Shown one piece after another: positions 17,111 to 25,686 of a DNA stretch of 64,000 nt. The stretch is from the NCBI RefSeq assembly GCF_013178945.1, contig NZ_JABFDM010000005.1, positions 248,001 through 312,000 on the forward strand, given 5' to 3'. How positions within the stretch are numbered: position 1 is the first letter of the stretch; each line of letters opens with the position of its first letter. Origin of the DNA: Bradyrhizobium aeschynomenes. Its GTDB lineage: Bacteria > Pseudomonadota > Alphaproteobacteria > Rhizobiales > Xanthobacteraceae. The notes beneath the pieces are model-generated. The model did not search any database and was not told the origin of the DNA. It saw nothing but the letters and a program-made list of their open reading frames with translations. The position numbers were made by a program, and so were the translations under genes.

Positions 17111-19330
17111 TTGGCTAGCAATGTCGGCTCTCGCGCGTTCCAGAACGCCAGGCTCCAGAAGAAGCACCGCAAGCAGGCCGACGAGCTGATGTCGCACGCG
17201 GTGGCGGCCTATCGCGCTGGGCGTCCGGCGGAGGCGCAGGCGATCTGCGGCCAGATCCTGGCGCTGTTGCCGGAGCATTTCGATGCCCTGCATCTGCTCG
17301 GCGTGGTGGCGCTGGACAGCGGTCAGCTCGACCTCGCCGAGCAGGCCTTGACGAAGGCGGTCGAGATCGAGCCGCGTCACGCCGAGGCGCTGTCCAATCT
17401 CGGGCTCGCGCTGTTCAATCGCAAGCGTTACGAGGAGGCGCGCAAATGCCAGGAGCGGGCGATCGCGCTGAAGCCGAATCTGCTCGTGGCGCTCACAGGC
17501 CTCGGCAATACGCTGATGCGCCTGGGGCGGCCGGAGGAGGCGATCGCCGCGCATGACCGGGCGATCGCGCTCAAGCCGGACTATGCCGATGCTCATTGCA
17601 ATCGCGGCATGGCGCTGCTGCCGCTCGCGCGCAGCGAGGAGGCCAATGCGAGCTTCGCTCGCGCGCTCTCGCTCAACCCGCGCCACATGGAGGCGATGTT
17701 CGGCAAGGGGCTCGCCAGCATCAACCTGCGCCATTCCGACGACGCGCTGGCCGCATTCGATGCCGCGCTCGCGATCCGGCCGCGCGCGGCGCAGGTGTTG
17801 GCGCAGCGCGGCCGGCTGCACCAGCAGGCCGGCCGGTTCGACCAGGCGATGCCGGATTTCGAAGCCGCGCTGGCCATCGACCCGCTGCAGGACGTGGCGC
17901 TGCTGGGCTTCGCGCAGCTGAGCGTCATCAGGGACAACATCGCGCCGGCGATGGACGCCTGCCGCAAGGTGCTGGAGCAGAACCCGCGGTCGGAGGTCGC
18001 CTGGACCTGGCTCGGCGAATGCTTCTGCAAGCAGGGTGATCTCGCCACGGCCATGCAGCACTTCGAGCGGGCGCTCGAGATCAAGCCGGACTTCGGTGAT
18101 GCGATCACCGCCAAGATCTTCCTGCTCGACTTCATGCCGGACACCGGCTTCGCCCAGCACCAGGCGGTACGCCGGGAATGGTGGACCAGGATCGGCAGCA
18201 AGATCACGCGCCGGCCGCCGCCGGTCCGCGACCGCGATCCGGAGCGGCGGCTCACCATCGGCTACGTCTCGTCCGATTTCAGGAATCACTCGGCGGCGCT
18301 GGTGTTCCTGCCGGTGCTGCGGCATCACGACCACCAGGCCTTCAAGGTCGTCTGCTACTCCTGCTCGCCGCTTCGGGATGGCATGACCGAGCGCTGCCGT
18401 TCCGCCGCCGACATCTGGGTCGACGCCTGGCAGATGTCCGACGAGGAACTGGCCGATCGCATCGAGTCCGATCAGGTCGACATCCTCGTCGATCTCTCCG
18501 GCCATTCCGCCGGCAACCGGCTGCCGGTGTTCGCGCGCAAGCCGGCGCCGGTGCAGGTCACGGCATGGGGCAGCGGCACGGGAACGGGACTTCCGACCAT
18601 CGACTACTTCTTCGCCGATCCGGTGACCGTGCCGGAGGCCGCGCGTCCGCTGTTTGCCGAGCAGGTCTATGATCTGCCGGCGGTGATCACCACCGACCCC
18701 TTGCCGGGATGGCAGCCGACGCCGCTGCCGATGCTGCGCAACGGCCACGTCACCTTCGGCGTGTTCAACCGGATCGACAAGATCTCGGACCCTGCGCTCG
18801 CGCTGTGGTCGCGGCTGATGGCTGCGCTGCCGGATGCGCGGATCGTCATCAAGAACGGCGCACTCGACGATTCCCTGGTGCGCAACGCTCTCGTCGCCCG
18901 GTTCGTGGCGCATGGTGTCGCCGAGGAGCGCATCACCTGCCTTGGTCTGTCGACGCGCGACCAGCACATCGCGCAGTTCGCCGAGATCGACATGTCGCTC
19001 GATCCGTTCCCGCAGAATGGCGGCGTCAGCACCTGGGAATCGCTGCAGGCCGGCGTGCCCGTCATCGCCAAGCTCGGCTTTGGTGCGGCGGCGCGCGCAG
19101 CAGCCGCCATCAACACGGCGGTCGGGCTCGCCGCGTTCGTGGCGGCGGACGATGACGGCTACATCGCCATCGCCCTGAAGCATGCGGCGCAGCCTGCGGA
19201 GCTGGCGAAGCTGCGCGCTGAGCTGCCGGCGATGGTTGCTGGCTCCGCGGCGGGCAACGTGGAGACCTACACGCGCAAGGTGGAGGAGGGCTACCGCCGG
19301 TTCTGGCGCCTCGACTGCGCCTCCTCCTGA
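17111..19330 (+). CDS. TPR-domain O-GlcNAc transferase-like protein, copy 3
   Basis: A 739-residue third paralogue with N-terminal TPR repeats and a C-terminal GT41-like catalytic half carrying GYVSSDFRNHSA and DPFPQNGGVSTWESLQ. The frame is open upstream to 17006, but the TTG at 17111 (GGAGGCAGGTCC before it) reproduces the LASNVGSRAFQNARLQKK leader of the other two copies, so it is the likely start. The product is expected to be cytosolic, since no signal peptide or membrane segment is visible. The stop lies 9 bp from the stop of the convergent DUF1223 gene, ending the co-directional run that begins with the dehydrogenase at 8694. Confidence 0.85.
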   Translation: MASNVGSRAFQNARLQKKHRKQADELMSHAVAAYRAGRPAEAQAICGQILALLPEHFDALHLLGVVALDSGQLDLAEQALTKAVEIEPRHAEALSNLGLALFNRKRYEEARKCQERAIALKPNLLVALTGLGNTLMRLGRPEEAIAAHDRAIALKPDYADAHCNRGMALLPLARSEEANASFARALSLNPRHMEAMFGKGLASINLRHSDDALAAFDAALAIRPRAAQVLAQRGRLHQQAGRFDQAMPDFEAALAIDPLQDVALLGFAQLSVIRDNIAPAMDACRKVLEQNPRSEVAWTWLGECFCKQGDLATAMQHFERALEIKPDFGDAITAKIFLLDFMPDTGFAQHQAVRREWWTRIGSKITRRPPPVRDRDPERRLTIGYVSSDFRNHSAALVFLPVLRHHDHQAFKVVCYSCSPLRDGMTERCRSAADIWVDAWQMSDEELADRIESDQVDILVDLSGHSAGNRLPVFARKPAPVQVTAWGSGTGTGLPTIDYFFADPVTVPEAARPLFAEQVYDLPAVITTDPLPGWQPTPLPMLRNGHVTFGVFNRIDKISDPALALWSRLMAALPDARIVIKNGALDDSLVRNALVARFVAHGVAEERITCLGLSTRDQHIAQFAEIDMSLDPFPQNGGVSTWESLQAGVPVIAKLGFGAAARAAAAINTAVGLAAFVAADDDGYIAIALKHAAQPAELAKLRAELPAMVAGSAAGNVETYTRKVEEGYRRFWRLDCASS

Positions 19331-19339
19331 CCTCGGCAG

Positions 19340-20050
19340 CTACAGCCGCGCAGCGCCGACGATGCGGCCGTCCGGCGCTTCGAGCAGGACCGCAACATCC
19401 TCGCCCTCCGGCATCGGCTCGGTCAGGCGGAGCGCGGCGCCGCTCCAATCTGCCAGCGTGCGGACCGATCGCACCACGTTGAGCTCCTCCAGCGTGCGGC
19501 CGCCATTCTCGCCGCGGCGGATCGCCGTTTCATGCCGGCGATCGAAGCCGACCAGCACGATGCGGCCGCGCCCTTCACCGGCGCCGACCTCGACGGTGAG
19601 CTTGTCGCCTTTGCGTGCGAGCGTCAGCGGCGTCGCGGCGCGCGCGGCCCTGGCGCGCTCGATCGCCGGTGCAATCTCGGCCCTGTTGGAGCCGACATGA
19701 CTGGTTAGGCCGTCGATCACGATCTCCGGCGTGTAGGAGCCGTCGCCGAAGCGGCTGCCGTAGCGGGCCTGACGATCGGTCGCCGCCGGCAATGAGAACG
19801 GATCCTTCCAGCCGAGCCGGTCCCAATAGGTCACATGAAAGGCGAGCGGCAGCACGTCGCGCCGCTGGCGCACCAACTCGTTCAAATAGGCATTTGCAGG
19901 TGGGCACGACGAGCAGCCTTGCGACGTGAACAGCTCGATCACCACCGGTCGCTCCGCTGCGGCCGCGGCCGACGGCGACCAGGGTGCCAGGGAGGCGAGC
20001 AGGATGGCGAAGCGAGACGCGTAGCGAAGCGAGGCGAGGTGTTGGACCAT
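19340..20050 (-). CDS. DUF1223 thioredoxin-fold secreted protein
   Basis: A 236-residue protein with an N-terminal signal-like segment (residues 1 to about 32, ending in an alanine-rich stretch) and then a thioredoxin-fold domain. It begins VIELFTSQGCSSCPP with a CxxC pair at C46/C49, followed by HVTYWDRLGWKDPF, both typical of DUF1223. The family's function is unknown; the CxxC suggests a periplasmic redox role. The start at 20050 is preferred because GGGAG lies about 8 bp upstream; an ATG at 20074 has a strong AGGAGG but only 2 bp away. The 342 bp between this start and the next gene (20051-20392) contain no recognised gene or element. Confidence 0.85.
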   Translation of the reverse strand: MVQHLASLRYASRFAILLASLAPWSPSAAAAAERPVVIELFTSQGCSSCPPANAYLNELVRQRRDVLPLAFHVTYWDRLGWKDPFSLPAATDRQARYGSRFGDGSYTPEIVIDGLTSHVGSNRAEIAPAIERARAARAATPLTLARKGDKLTVEVGAGEGRGRIVLVGFDRRHETAIRRGENGGRTLEELNVVRSVRTLADWSGAALRLTEPMPEGEDVAVLLEAPDGRIVGAARL

Positions 20051-20392
20051 GGGCGTTCTCCCGCGATGTGACATGACCTCCTTCGCAAGTTCGATCCATC
20101 GCGTTACCTCCGGGCGCTGCCAACACGCAGGCGTGATGCGGATCATCCGCCGTCCACTGCCTGTCCCAACACGTGAGCAGGGCGCGCGGCACACGCGAAG
20201 GCCATGCTACAGGTCCCTCAAAACACTCCGCTTTTTGTCTACCTCCGATGTAACTTTCTGAATCAAATCGTGTCCTGAAAAAGGTTTCCGCATTCGCCTC
20301 GCTGGAAGTGCCATGCTAGGAGAGCGTCGACCGGCTGATTTGCAGATCGTTAACTGTTGTGGCCGAACCGTGACATCGATGGGGTCGAGGAC

Positions 20393-21394
20393 ATGAGTTC
20401 CAAGGGGGCGGGCCACAAGGCCGAACTGAGGCAGGCGCTGCGGGTCGGCGTGATCGGAGCCGGCGTGATGGGCAGCAACCATGCCCGCGTGCTCGCCGGA
20501 CTGCCCGACGTGCATCTCGTCGGCGTCGTCGATCCGCTCCAGGCGCATCGCACCCGCGTCACCGAGCTCGCCAACTGCCCGACCTTCGAAACGCTCGATC
20601 AGCTCGCCGCCGAAGGTGTCGACGCCGTCACCATCGCCGCTCCCACCCATCTGCATCATGAACTCGCGCTCGCCTGCATTGCGCGCAAAGTTCATCTCCT
20701 CGTCGAGAAGCCGATCGCCTCCACGGTCGAGGAGGGCAGGGAGATCGTCTCGGCTGCGCATCGCGCCGGCGTCACCCTGATGATCGGCCATGTCGAGCGC
20801 TTCAATCCGGCGGTCGCCGCGATCAAGAAGGCGATCGCCGGCGAGGACCTCCTCTCGATCGCCATCACCCGCGTCGGCCCGTTCCCGCCGCGCATGTCCA
20901 ATGTCGGCGTCGTCATCGACCTCGCCGTGCACGACATCGACCTGATCCGCTGGTTCACCGAGTCCGATATCATCGAGGTGCAGCCGCAGCTGTCGAGCGC
21001 GGTGGCCGAGCGCGAGGACATCGCGCTGCTGCAATTCCGCACCGCCTCCGGCGTGCTGGCGCACATCAACACCAACTGGCTGACGCCGTTCAAGGCGCGC
21101 AACGTCACGGTGGCGACGCGCGGCAAGTACATCATGGGCGATCTGCTCACACGCCAGGTCACCGAATGCTTCGGCTTCAAGCCGGACGGCAGCTACTCGA
21201 TGCGGCATCTGCCGGTCGGCCATGACGAGCCGCTGCGCGCCGAGCTGATCGCGTTCCTGCACGCGGTGCGCTCCGGCACCGCGCCGGCTGTCACCGGCGA
21301 CGAGGGCGTCGCGAGCCTCGCGATCGCCACGCAGTGCCTGGAGACCTCGAGCCATCGTCCGGCCGAGACCGCCAAGCTCCGTGCGGCAGGCTAG
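20393..21394 (+). CDS. gnnA: Gfo/Idh/MocA oxidoreductase, probable UDP-GlcNAc 3-dehydrogenase
   Basis: A 333-residue NAD-dependent sugar oxidoreductase with the Rossmann motif GVIGAGVMGSNHARV near residues 17-31 and the family motif EKP (LLVEKPIAS). The GHVERFNPAV segment is what I recall from GnnA, which oxidises the 3-hydroxyl of UDP-GlcNAc to a ketone. The adjacent DegT-family aminotransferase (48-bp gap, same strand) would then install the 3-amino group. That gives UDP-2,3-diamino-glucose precursors for lipid A, which fits the diaminoglucose lipid A known in Bradyrhizobium. WbpB/WlbA-type action on a uronate is the main alternative. The start at 20393 is chosen over 20357 for its nearby GAGG site. 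Confidence 0.7.
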   Translation: MSSKGAGHKAELRQALRVGVIGAGVMGSNHARVLAGLPDVHLVGVVDPLQAHRTRVTELANCPTFETLDQLAAEGVDAVTIAAPTHLHHELALACIARKVHLLVEKPIASTVEEGREIVSAAHRAGVTLMIGHVERFNPAVAAIKKAIAGEDLLSIAITRVGPFPPRMSNVGVVIDLAVHDIDLIRWFTESDIIEVQPQLSSAVAEREDIALLQFRTASGVLAHINTNWLTPFKARNVTVATRGKYIMGDLLTRQVTECFGFKPDGSYSMRHLPVGHDEPLRAELIAFLHAVRSGTAPAVTGDEGVASLAIATQCLETSSHRPAETAKLRAAG

Positions 21395-21442
21395 TCGCGC
21401 TTCCGCTCCCCCCATTTCCAATTTCGAAACGTTGTAGAGCTC

Positions 21443-22594
21443 ATGAACCAGCATTTGCGTCATCAGCCCATTCCGTTCATCGACACCGCCGCGCAGCGCC
21501 AGCGGCTCGGCAAGTCCCTCGATGACGCCGTCGCCCGCGTGCTCGCGCACTGCCAGTTTCTCGGCGGCCCCGAGGTGATCCAGCTCGAGAAGGAGCTGGC
21601 GGAGTTCTGCGGCGCCAAATACGCCGTGAGCTGCTCCAGCGGCACCGACGCGCTGCTGATGGTGCTGATGGCCCAGGGCATCGGCCCGGGCGATGCCGTG
21701 CTGTGCCCGTCCTTCACCTTCTGCGCCACCGGCGAGGCCGTGGCACTGACCGGCGCGACGCCGGTGTTCGTCGACGTGCTCGAGGACACCTTCAACATCG
21801 ATCCGGCCTCGCTCCGCCGCGGCATTGCCACCGCCACGCGGCTCGGCCTGAAGCCGAAGGCCGTGATCCCGGTCGATCTGTTTGGGCAGAGCGCGGACCA
21901 TGATTCGGTCGCCGCGATCGCCGAAGCCGAGGGCCTGTTCGTGCTCGACGACGCCGCGCAGGGTTTTGGTGCCAGCTACAAGGGCCGCCGCATCGGCACG
22001 TTTGGGCTTGCGACCGCCACCAGCTTCTATCCGGCCAAGCCGCTCGGCTGCTTCGGCGACGGCGGCGCCATCCTCACCGACGACGCCGGCCTCTTGGAGC
22101 GGCTGCGCAGCGTGCGCGCCCATGGCGGCGGCAGCGACAAATACGACAACGTCCGCCTCGGCCTCACCGCGCGGCTCGATACCATCCAGGCCGCGGTGCT
22201 GATCGAGAAGCTCAGGATCTTCGAGGACGAGATCGCCGCGCGCAACAAGGTGGCGGAGCGCTACACGGCGGCGCTGGCCGATGTGGTGAAGGTGCCGCGC
22301 CTCGTCGAGGGCTGCACCTCGGTCTGGGCGCAATACACCATCCGCCTGCCCAAGGGCGTCGACCGCGACACCTTCGCCGCCGCGCTGAAGGCGCAGGGCA
22401 TTCCGACCGCGATCTACTATCCGAAGTCGATGCACCAGCAGACGGCGTACCGCATCTTCCCGAGCGCCGATGGTGGCCTGCCTGTCAGCGAGCAACTCTC
22501 CGCCGACGTCATCAGCCTGCCGATGCACGCCTATCTGGACGAAGCGACGCAGGCCCGCATCATCGACGTGGTGCGCGGCGCGCTGCGGGGCTGA
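21443..22594 (+). CDS. gnnB: DegT/DnrJ/EryC1/StrS aminotransferase, probable GnnB
   Basis: A 383-residue PLP-dependent sugar aminotransferase of the DegT family. Visible family features are SSGTDALLMVLMA (phosphate-binding region), VLDDAAQGFGA (the PLP-ring aspartate) and TSFYPAKPLGCFGDGGA, which holds the Schiff-base lysine. It probably converts the 3-keto sugar made by the preceding oxidoreductase to a 3-amino sugar using glutamate. Gene order and spacing suggest a two-gene operon with the gene at 20393. If the oxidoreductase acts on a uronate instead, this would be the WbpE equivalent. No regulatory sequence specific to this gene was identified. Confidence 0.72.
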   Translation: MNQHLRHQPIPFIDTAAQRQRLGKSLDDAVARVLAHCQFLGGPEVIQLEKELAEFCGAKYAVSCSSGTDALLMVLMAQGIGPGDAVLCPSFTFCATGEAVALTGATPVFVDVLEDTFNIDPASLRRGIATATRLGLKPKAVIPVDLFGQSADHDSVAAIAEAEGLFVLDDAAQGFGASYKGRRIGTFGLATATSFYPAKPLGCFGDGGAILTDDAGLLERLRSVRAHGGGSDKYDNVRLGLTARLDTIQAAVLIEKLRIFEDEIAARNKVAERYTAALADVVKVPRLVEGCTSVWAQYTIRLPKGVDRDTFAAALKAQGIPTAIYYPKSMHQQTAYRIFPSADGGLPVSEQLSADVISLPMHAYLDEATQARIIDVVRGALRG

Positions 22595-22644
22595 GGTCGC
22601 GCGCGCTGAACTGATTTGCGTCCACCGGCAGCCAACACGCCAGT

Positions 22645-22795
22645 GTCGTCCCGGCGAACGCCGGGACTCATACCCCCAGGGAGCGGTTCGAGGCAGGCTG
22701 GTCATTGGCCTTTTGCCCAACACGTCCGCCACGGCGGATGGATCGCGGATCGGCGCCTGCCGCCGCTGCCCGCCGGCAGGCTTGTCCGGGATGAC
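22645..22795. repeat. Intergenic inverted-repeat element, copy 1
   Basis: A 151-bp element bounded by imperfect inverted ends, GTCGTCCCGG on the left and CCGGGATGAC on the right (9 of 10 match in opposite orientation). It contains the internal hairpin GTCCCGGCGAACGCCGGGAC. Four other elements in this window (22887-23034, 23711-23857, 29735-29833, 48810-48988) share the architecture. It has no coding capacity and is best described as a REP/MITE-like dispersed repeat. I recall similar repeats from Bradyrhizobium genomes but did not search. Confidence 0.7.
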
Positions 22796-22836
22796 GGCGG
22801 TGGGTGAGGCGTCGTTCAAGTTTTGAACAGCAGAAC

Positions 22837-23080
22837 GTAGGGCGGATTAGTACTACTGCGTCAGAAATGGGCTTTACTCCCTCCGTGTCGTTCCGGGGCG
22901 CCCGAAGGGCGAGCCCGGAACCCATACCCACAGGCAATAGTGTAAGGCAGGCTGGTTGTGGTCACTTTGTCGCCAAACATCTGTCTGTGGCTATGGATTC
23001 CGGGCTCGCCCTTCGGGCGCCCCGGAATGACGACGGATAGCGGGCAGTGTTTCTGACGCAGTAGTACTAATCCGCCCTAC
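22837..23080. repeat. 244-bp element with perfect 31-bp terminal inverted repeats
   Basis: The left arm (22837-22867, beginning GTAGGGCGGATTAGTACTAC) and the right arm (23050-23080, ending GTAGTACTAATCCGCCCTAC) are exact reverse complements over 31 bp. Between them lies another inverted-repeat element (22887-23034). There is no transposase and no open frame of interest, so this looks like a non-autonomous, MITE-like unit or a nested insertion. No clear target-site duplication is visible just outside the arms. Confidence 0.85.
22887..23034. repeat. Intergenic inverted-repeat element, copy 2 (nested)
   Basis: A 148-bp palindromic element inside the 31-bp inverted repeats. The left half GTCGTTCCGGGGCGCCCGAA and the right half (about 23010-23034) are near-perfect reverse complements over roughly 30 bp, so the transcript would fold into a long stem. 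It shares end sequences and the CCATA...CACAG core with copies 3 and 5. Confidence 0.75.
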
Positions 23081-23094
23081 GGCAGCGTGGCTCA

Positions 23095-23640
23095 ATTCCG
23101 ATTTACATCTCAAACAGCGATCGACATAGGGGCGTGTTCTCGCGGCACGTGACGCCCGAGGCTTGCGATCAGTCCGCCCCTCGCAAACAGCGCAGAGGGC
23201 GCAGGGAATGCCGGGTGAAGGCCTCACCCATGGCCCGCCTGCGAACAAGAATGCAGGCGGCAGGTACCACAGGTTCAGCCGACATTCCGGCATTCCCTGC
23301 GCGATGGGTTGACGGCTGCTTCGCGATCTCCCCGGTGCGCCGGCTCGTTGGCCACCGTCATCAGCGCCGTGCATCCGCAGCAGCGCCAACTTGACCTCAG
23401 CTTCGGGAGGCCAGGACCACGCGACTTGACCGTCCGTGACAGCCCGTTCGTCCGCACGCCACAAGGACATGCTGCGAGCTCTCGCGGCCATCGCATCCCC
23501 GCCTCGCGTGTCGTGACGATCGCGCGCAACGCCCCTCTGCGGTGAGGCGGGATGCAGGGAGATGATCATGGTTTTCGAAAAAACGCAATAAGATTATTTT
23601 TATCGGAAGTTCGCGCATGTTGATGCCGCCGTTCCTGGGG
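23095..23640. other. Possible decayed dispersed intergenic sequence, no intact gene
   Basis: This part of the 1.4-kb gap between gnnB and murJ holds no gene I can support. Two short plus-strand stretches, one at 23208 beginning MPGEGLTHGPP and another near 23390 reading LDLSFGRPGPRDL, resemble small hypothetical proteins I remember being annotated repeatedly in Bradyrhizobium genomes. They are interrupted by stops in all frames. I interpret this as a degraded copy of a dispersed non-coding repeat rather than coding sequence; the resemblance is from memory and unverified. The strand is left unassigned. Confidence 0.35.
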
Positions 23641-23710
23641 AGGCGGCGCCACCTCAGTGGGTGAGGGCGCGTTGGGCTGATCTGCCTCGCTGGCCGCTCC
23701 ACACACCATT

Positions 23711-23857
23711 GTCGTCCCGGCGAACGCCGGGACCCATACCGCGTGATGTCCGTAGCGGGCAGGCGGCTCGTCCCGCGCGTCCCATCGACGACACGGCGTA
23801 TGGATCCCGGATCGGCGCCCGCCGCCGCTTCGCGTCGGCAGGCTGGTCCGGGATGAC
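23711..23857. repeat. Intergenic inverted-repeat element, copy 3
   Basis: A 147-bp element starting GTCGTCCCGGCGAACGCCGG and ending CCGGGATGAC. It is closely similar in order and content to copy 1 at 22645-22795: the same leading hairpin, then a CATA segment, then GGATCGGCGCC. It ends about 130 bp upstream of the murJ start and could sit in its leader. Confidence 0.7.
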
Positions 23858-23989
23858 AGCGGAGTATGAGGCATGCAGCGTGTCTGCCGCACCGGCATGA
23901 CATCAGTCTCACGCCACACTTTAGCCGCCAGCAGGCTAAACCCACGTTCCCCGCTTCAAACTCCGCGCCCAATCCTCTACAAGCCCCCC

Positions 23990-25519
23990 ATGCTCGGACG
24001 CATCTTCACCGTCGGCGGCTATACCTTGCTGTCGCGCCTCACCGGCTTTGCCCGCGATATCATGCTGGCGGCGATTCTCGGCGCCGGGCCAATTGCCGAT
24101 GCGTTCTTCATCGCGTTCCGGCTGCCGAACCATTTCCGGGCGATCTTCGCCGAGGGCGCGTTCAACGCGGCCTTCGTTCCCGCCTATGCGCATGTCCATG
24201 GCGCGAAGGGGCCGGCGTCCGCGAGCCTGTTTGCCGACCGCATCTTCACGCTGCTGCTGGCCTCGCAAATCGTGCTGCTGGTCCTAGCCTGGGTGTTCAT
24301 GCCGCAGGCGATGACGATCCTGGCGCCCGGCTTCACCGACGATCCGGGGCAGCGGGACATGGCGATCACGCTGACGCGGATCACGTTCCCGTATCTGCTG
24401 CTGATCACGCTGGTGACGCTGTATGGCGGCATGCTCAACGTGATGCAGCGCTTTGCCAGCGCCGCGGCGGCGTCGATCTTCCTCAATCTGGCGATGATGG
24501 TCACGCTGGCGCTCGCGGCGTTCTTTCCGAATGCGGGCCATGCCGCGGCGTGGGGCGTGCTGATCTCCGGTTTCCTGCAGTATTTTCTGCTCGCCGGCGA
24601 TCTCGCCCGTCATGGCGGCCTGCCGCGCTTTGCGCCGCTCAAGCTCGATGACGACATCCGCGCCTTCTTCAAGGCGCTGGGACCGGCGACACTCGGCTCA
24701 ATGGGCACGCAGGTCGCGATGTTCGCCGACACCATCATCGCGACGTTCCTGCCGGCAGGCGCGATCTCGGCGCTGTATTACGCCGATCGGCTCAACCAGC
24801 TGCCGATCGGGGTGATCGGCATCGCCATCGGCACCGTGCTGCTGCCGGAGATGTCGCGGCGGCTGACGGCGGGTGATCACCAGGGCGCCATGGAGCAGCA
24901 GCGCCGCGCCTTCGAGTTCACGCTGTTGTTCTCGGTGCCGTTCGTCGCCGCCTTCCTCGCGGTGCCCGACGTCATCACGCGCGCGATGTTCGCCCGCGGC
25001 GCCTTCACAAAAGGCGACGCCGCCGCGGCCGGTGCGACGCTCGCCGCCTATGCCGTGGGCCTCATTCCCTTCGTGATGATCCGCAGCGCGGTCTCGACCT
25101 TCTATGCGCGCAAGGACACGGCGACGCCGGTGAAGGCCTCGCTGACCGGGCTGACCGTCAACGTCGTGCTGAAGGTGCTGCTGATGGGAGCGCTGGCCCA
25201 GGTCGGGCTGGCGCTGGCCACCGCCGTCGGGGCCTGGATCAATCTGCTGCTGGTGCTCGGCTTCGCCGTCCACAAGCGCTACCTCGTCGTCGATCGACGG
25301 CTGACCTTGTCACTGGTCAAGTTCGCCGCGACCGGGCTGGTGCTGGCCGCCGCGCTGTGGCTGACGGCCCATCTCGCCGCGATCCATCTCGCTTCGCTTG
25401 GCCGCGCGCAGGACGAGGCCACGCTCGGCCTGCTGGTCGCAGTCGGGACGGTCATTTATGCCGTCGCGATCCTGGCGCTGTTCGGCCCGCGCTGGCTCAA
25501 GGCGCTGGTCCGGCGCTAG
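23990..25519 (+). CDS. murJ: Lipid II flippase MurJ (MviN)
   Basis: A 509-residue polytopic inner-membrane protein of the MOP exporter superfamily. The N-terminus MLGRIFTVGGYTLLSRLTGFARD and the following GAGPIADAFFIAFRLPNHFR and FAEGAFNAAFVPAY are characteristic of MurJ, which flips lipid-linked peptidoglycan precursor across the cytoplasmic membrane. Length is normal for the family (about 510). The ATG at 23990 is preferred over an in-frame start at 23873, which would add 39 unconserved residues; no strong ribosome-binding site precedes it. Peptidoglycan flipping is the expected essential role; exopolysaccharide flipping is less likely given the close MurJ match. Confidence 0.93.
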   Translation: MLGRIFTVGGYTLLSRLTGFARDIMLAAILGAGPIADAFFIAFRLPNHFRAIFAEGAFNAAFVPAYAHVHGAKGPASASLFADRIFTLLLASQIVLLVLAWVFMPQAMTILAPGFTDDPGQRDMAITLTRITFPYLLLITLVTLYGGMLNVMQRFASAAAASIFLNLAMMVTLALAAFFPNAGHAAAWGVLISGFLQYFLLAGDLARHGGLPRFAPLKLDDDIRAFFKALGPATLGSMGTQVAMFADTIIATFLPAGAISALYYADRLNQLPIGVIGIAIGTVLLPEMSRRLTAGDHQGAMEQQRRAFEFTLLFSVPFVAAFLAVPDVITRAMFARGAFTKGDAAAAGATLAAYAVGLIPFVMIRSAVSTFYARKDTATPVKASLTGLTVNVVLKVLLMGALAQVGLALATAVGAWINLLLVLGFAVHKRYLVVDRRLTLSLVKFAATGLVLAAALWLTAHLAAIHLASLGRAQDEATLGLLVAVGTVIYAVAILALFGPRWLKALVRR

Positions 25520-25686
25520 ATGTCATTGCATTGCAGCATTTCGGGCTGGAATACGGCGCGACAACATGCCAGCCAGATGGTTTTGCCAAGAGTTGACCAC
25601 ACCGCGGGCGAATGAGATTTGCGCGCTTTCGCGATCCACTGCAATATGGCGGCAATCATCGACAATGCAGTGGGACGTGAAACAAG

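Noticed and set aside
20207..22819. An 870-codon minus-strand frame opposite gnnA/gnnB
   Set aside because: Antisense of two clear enzymes; composition is typical of a shadow frame.
22991..23569. A 192-codon minus-strand frame in the gap before murJ
   Set aside because: It covers inverted repeats and the suspected dispersed element; no start signal and no domain; treated as non-coding.
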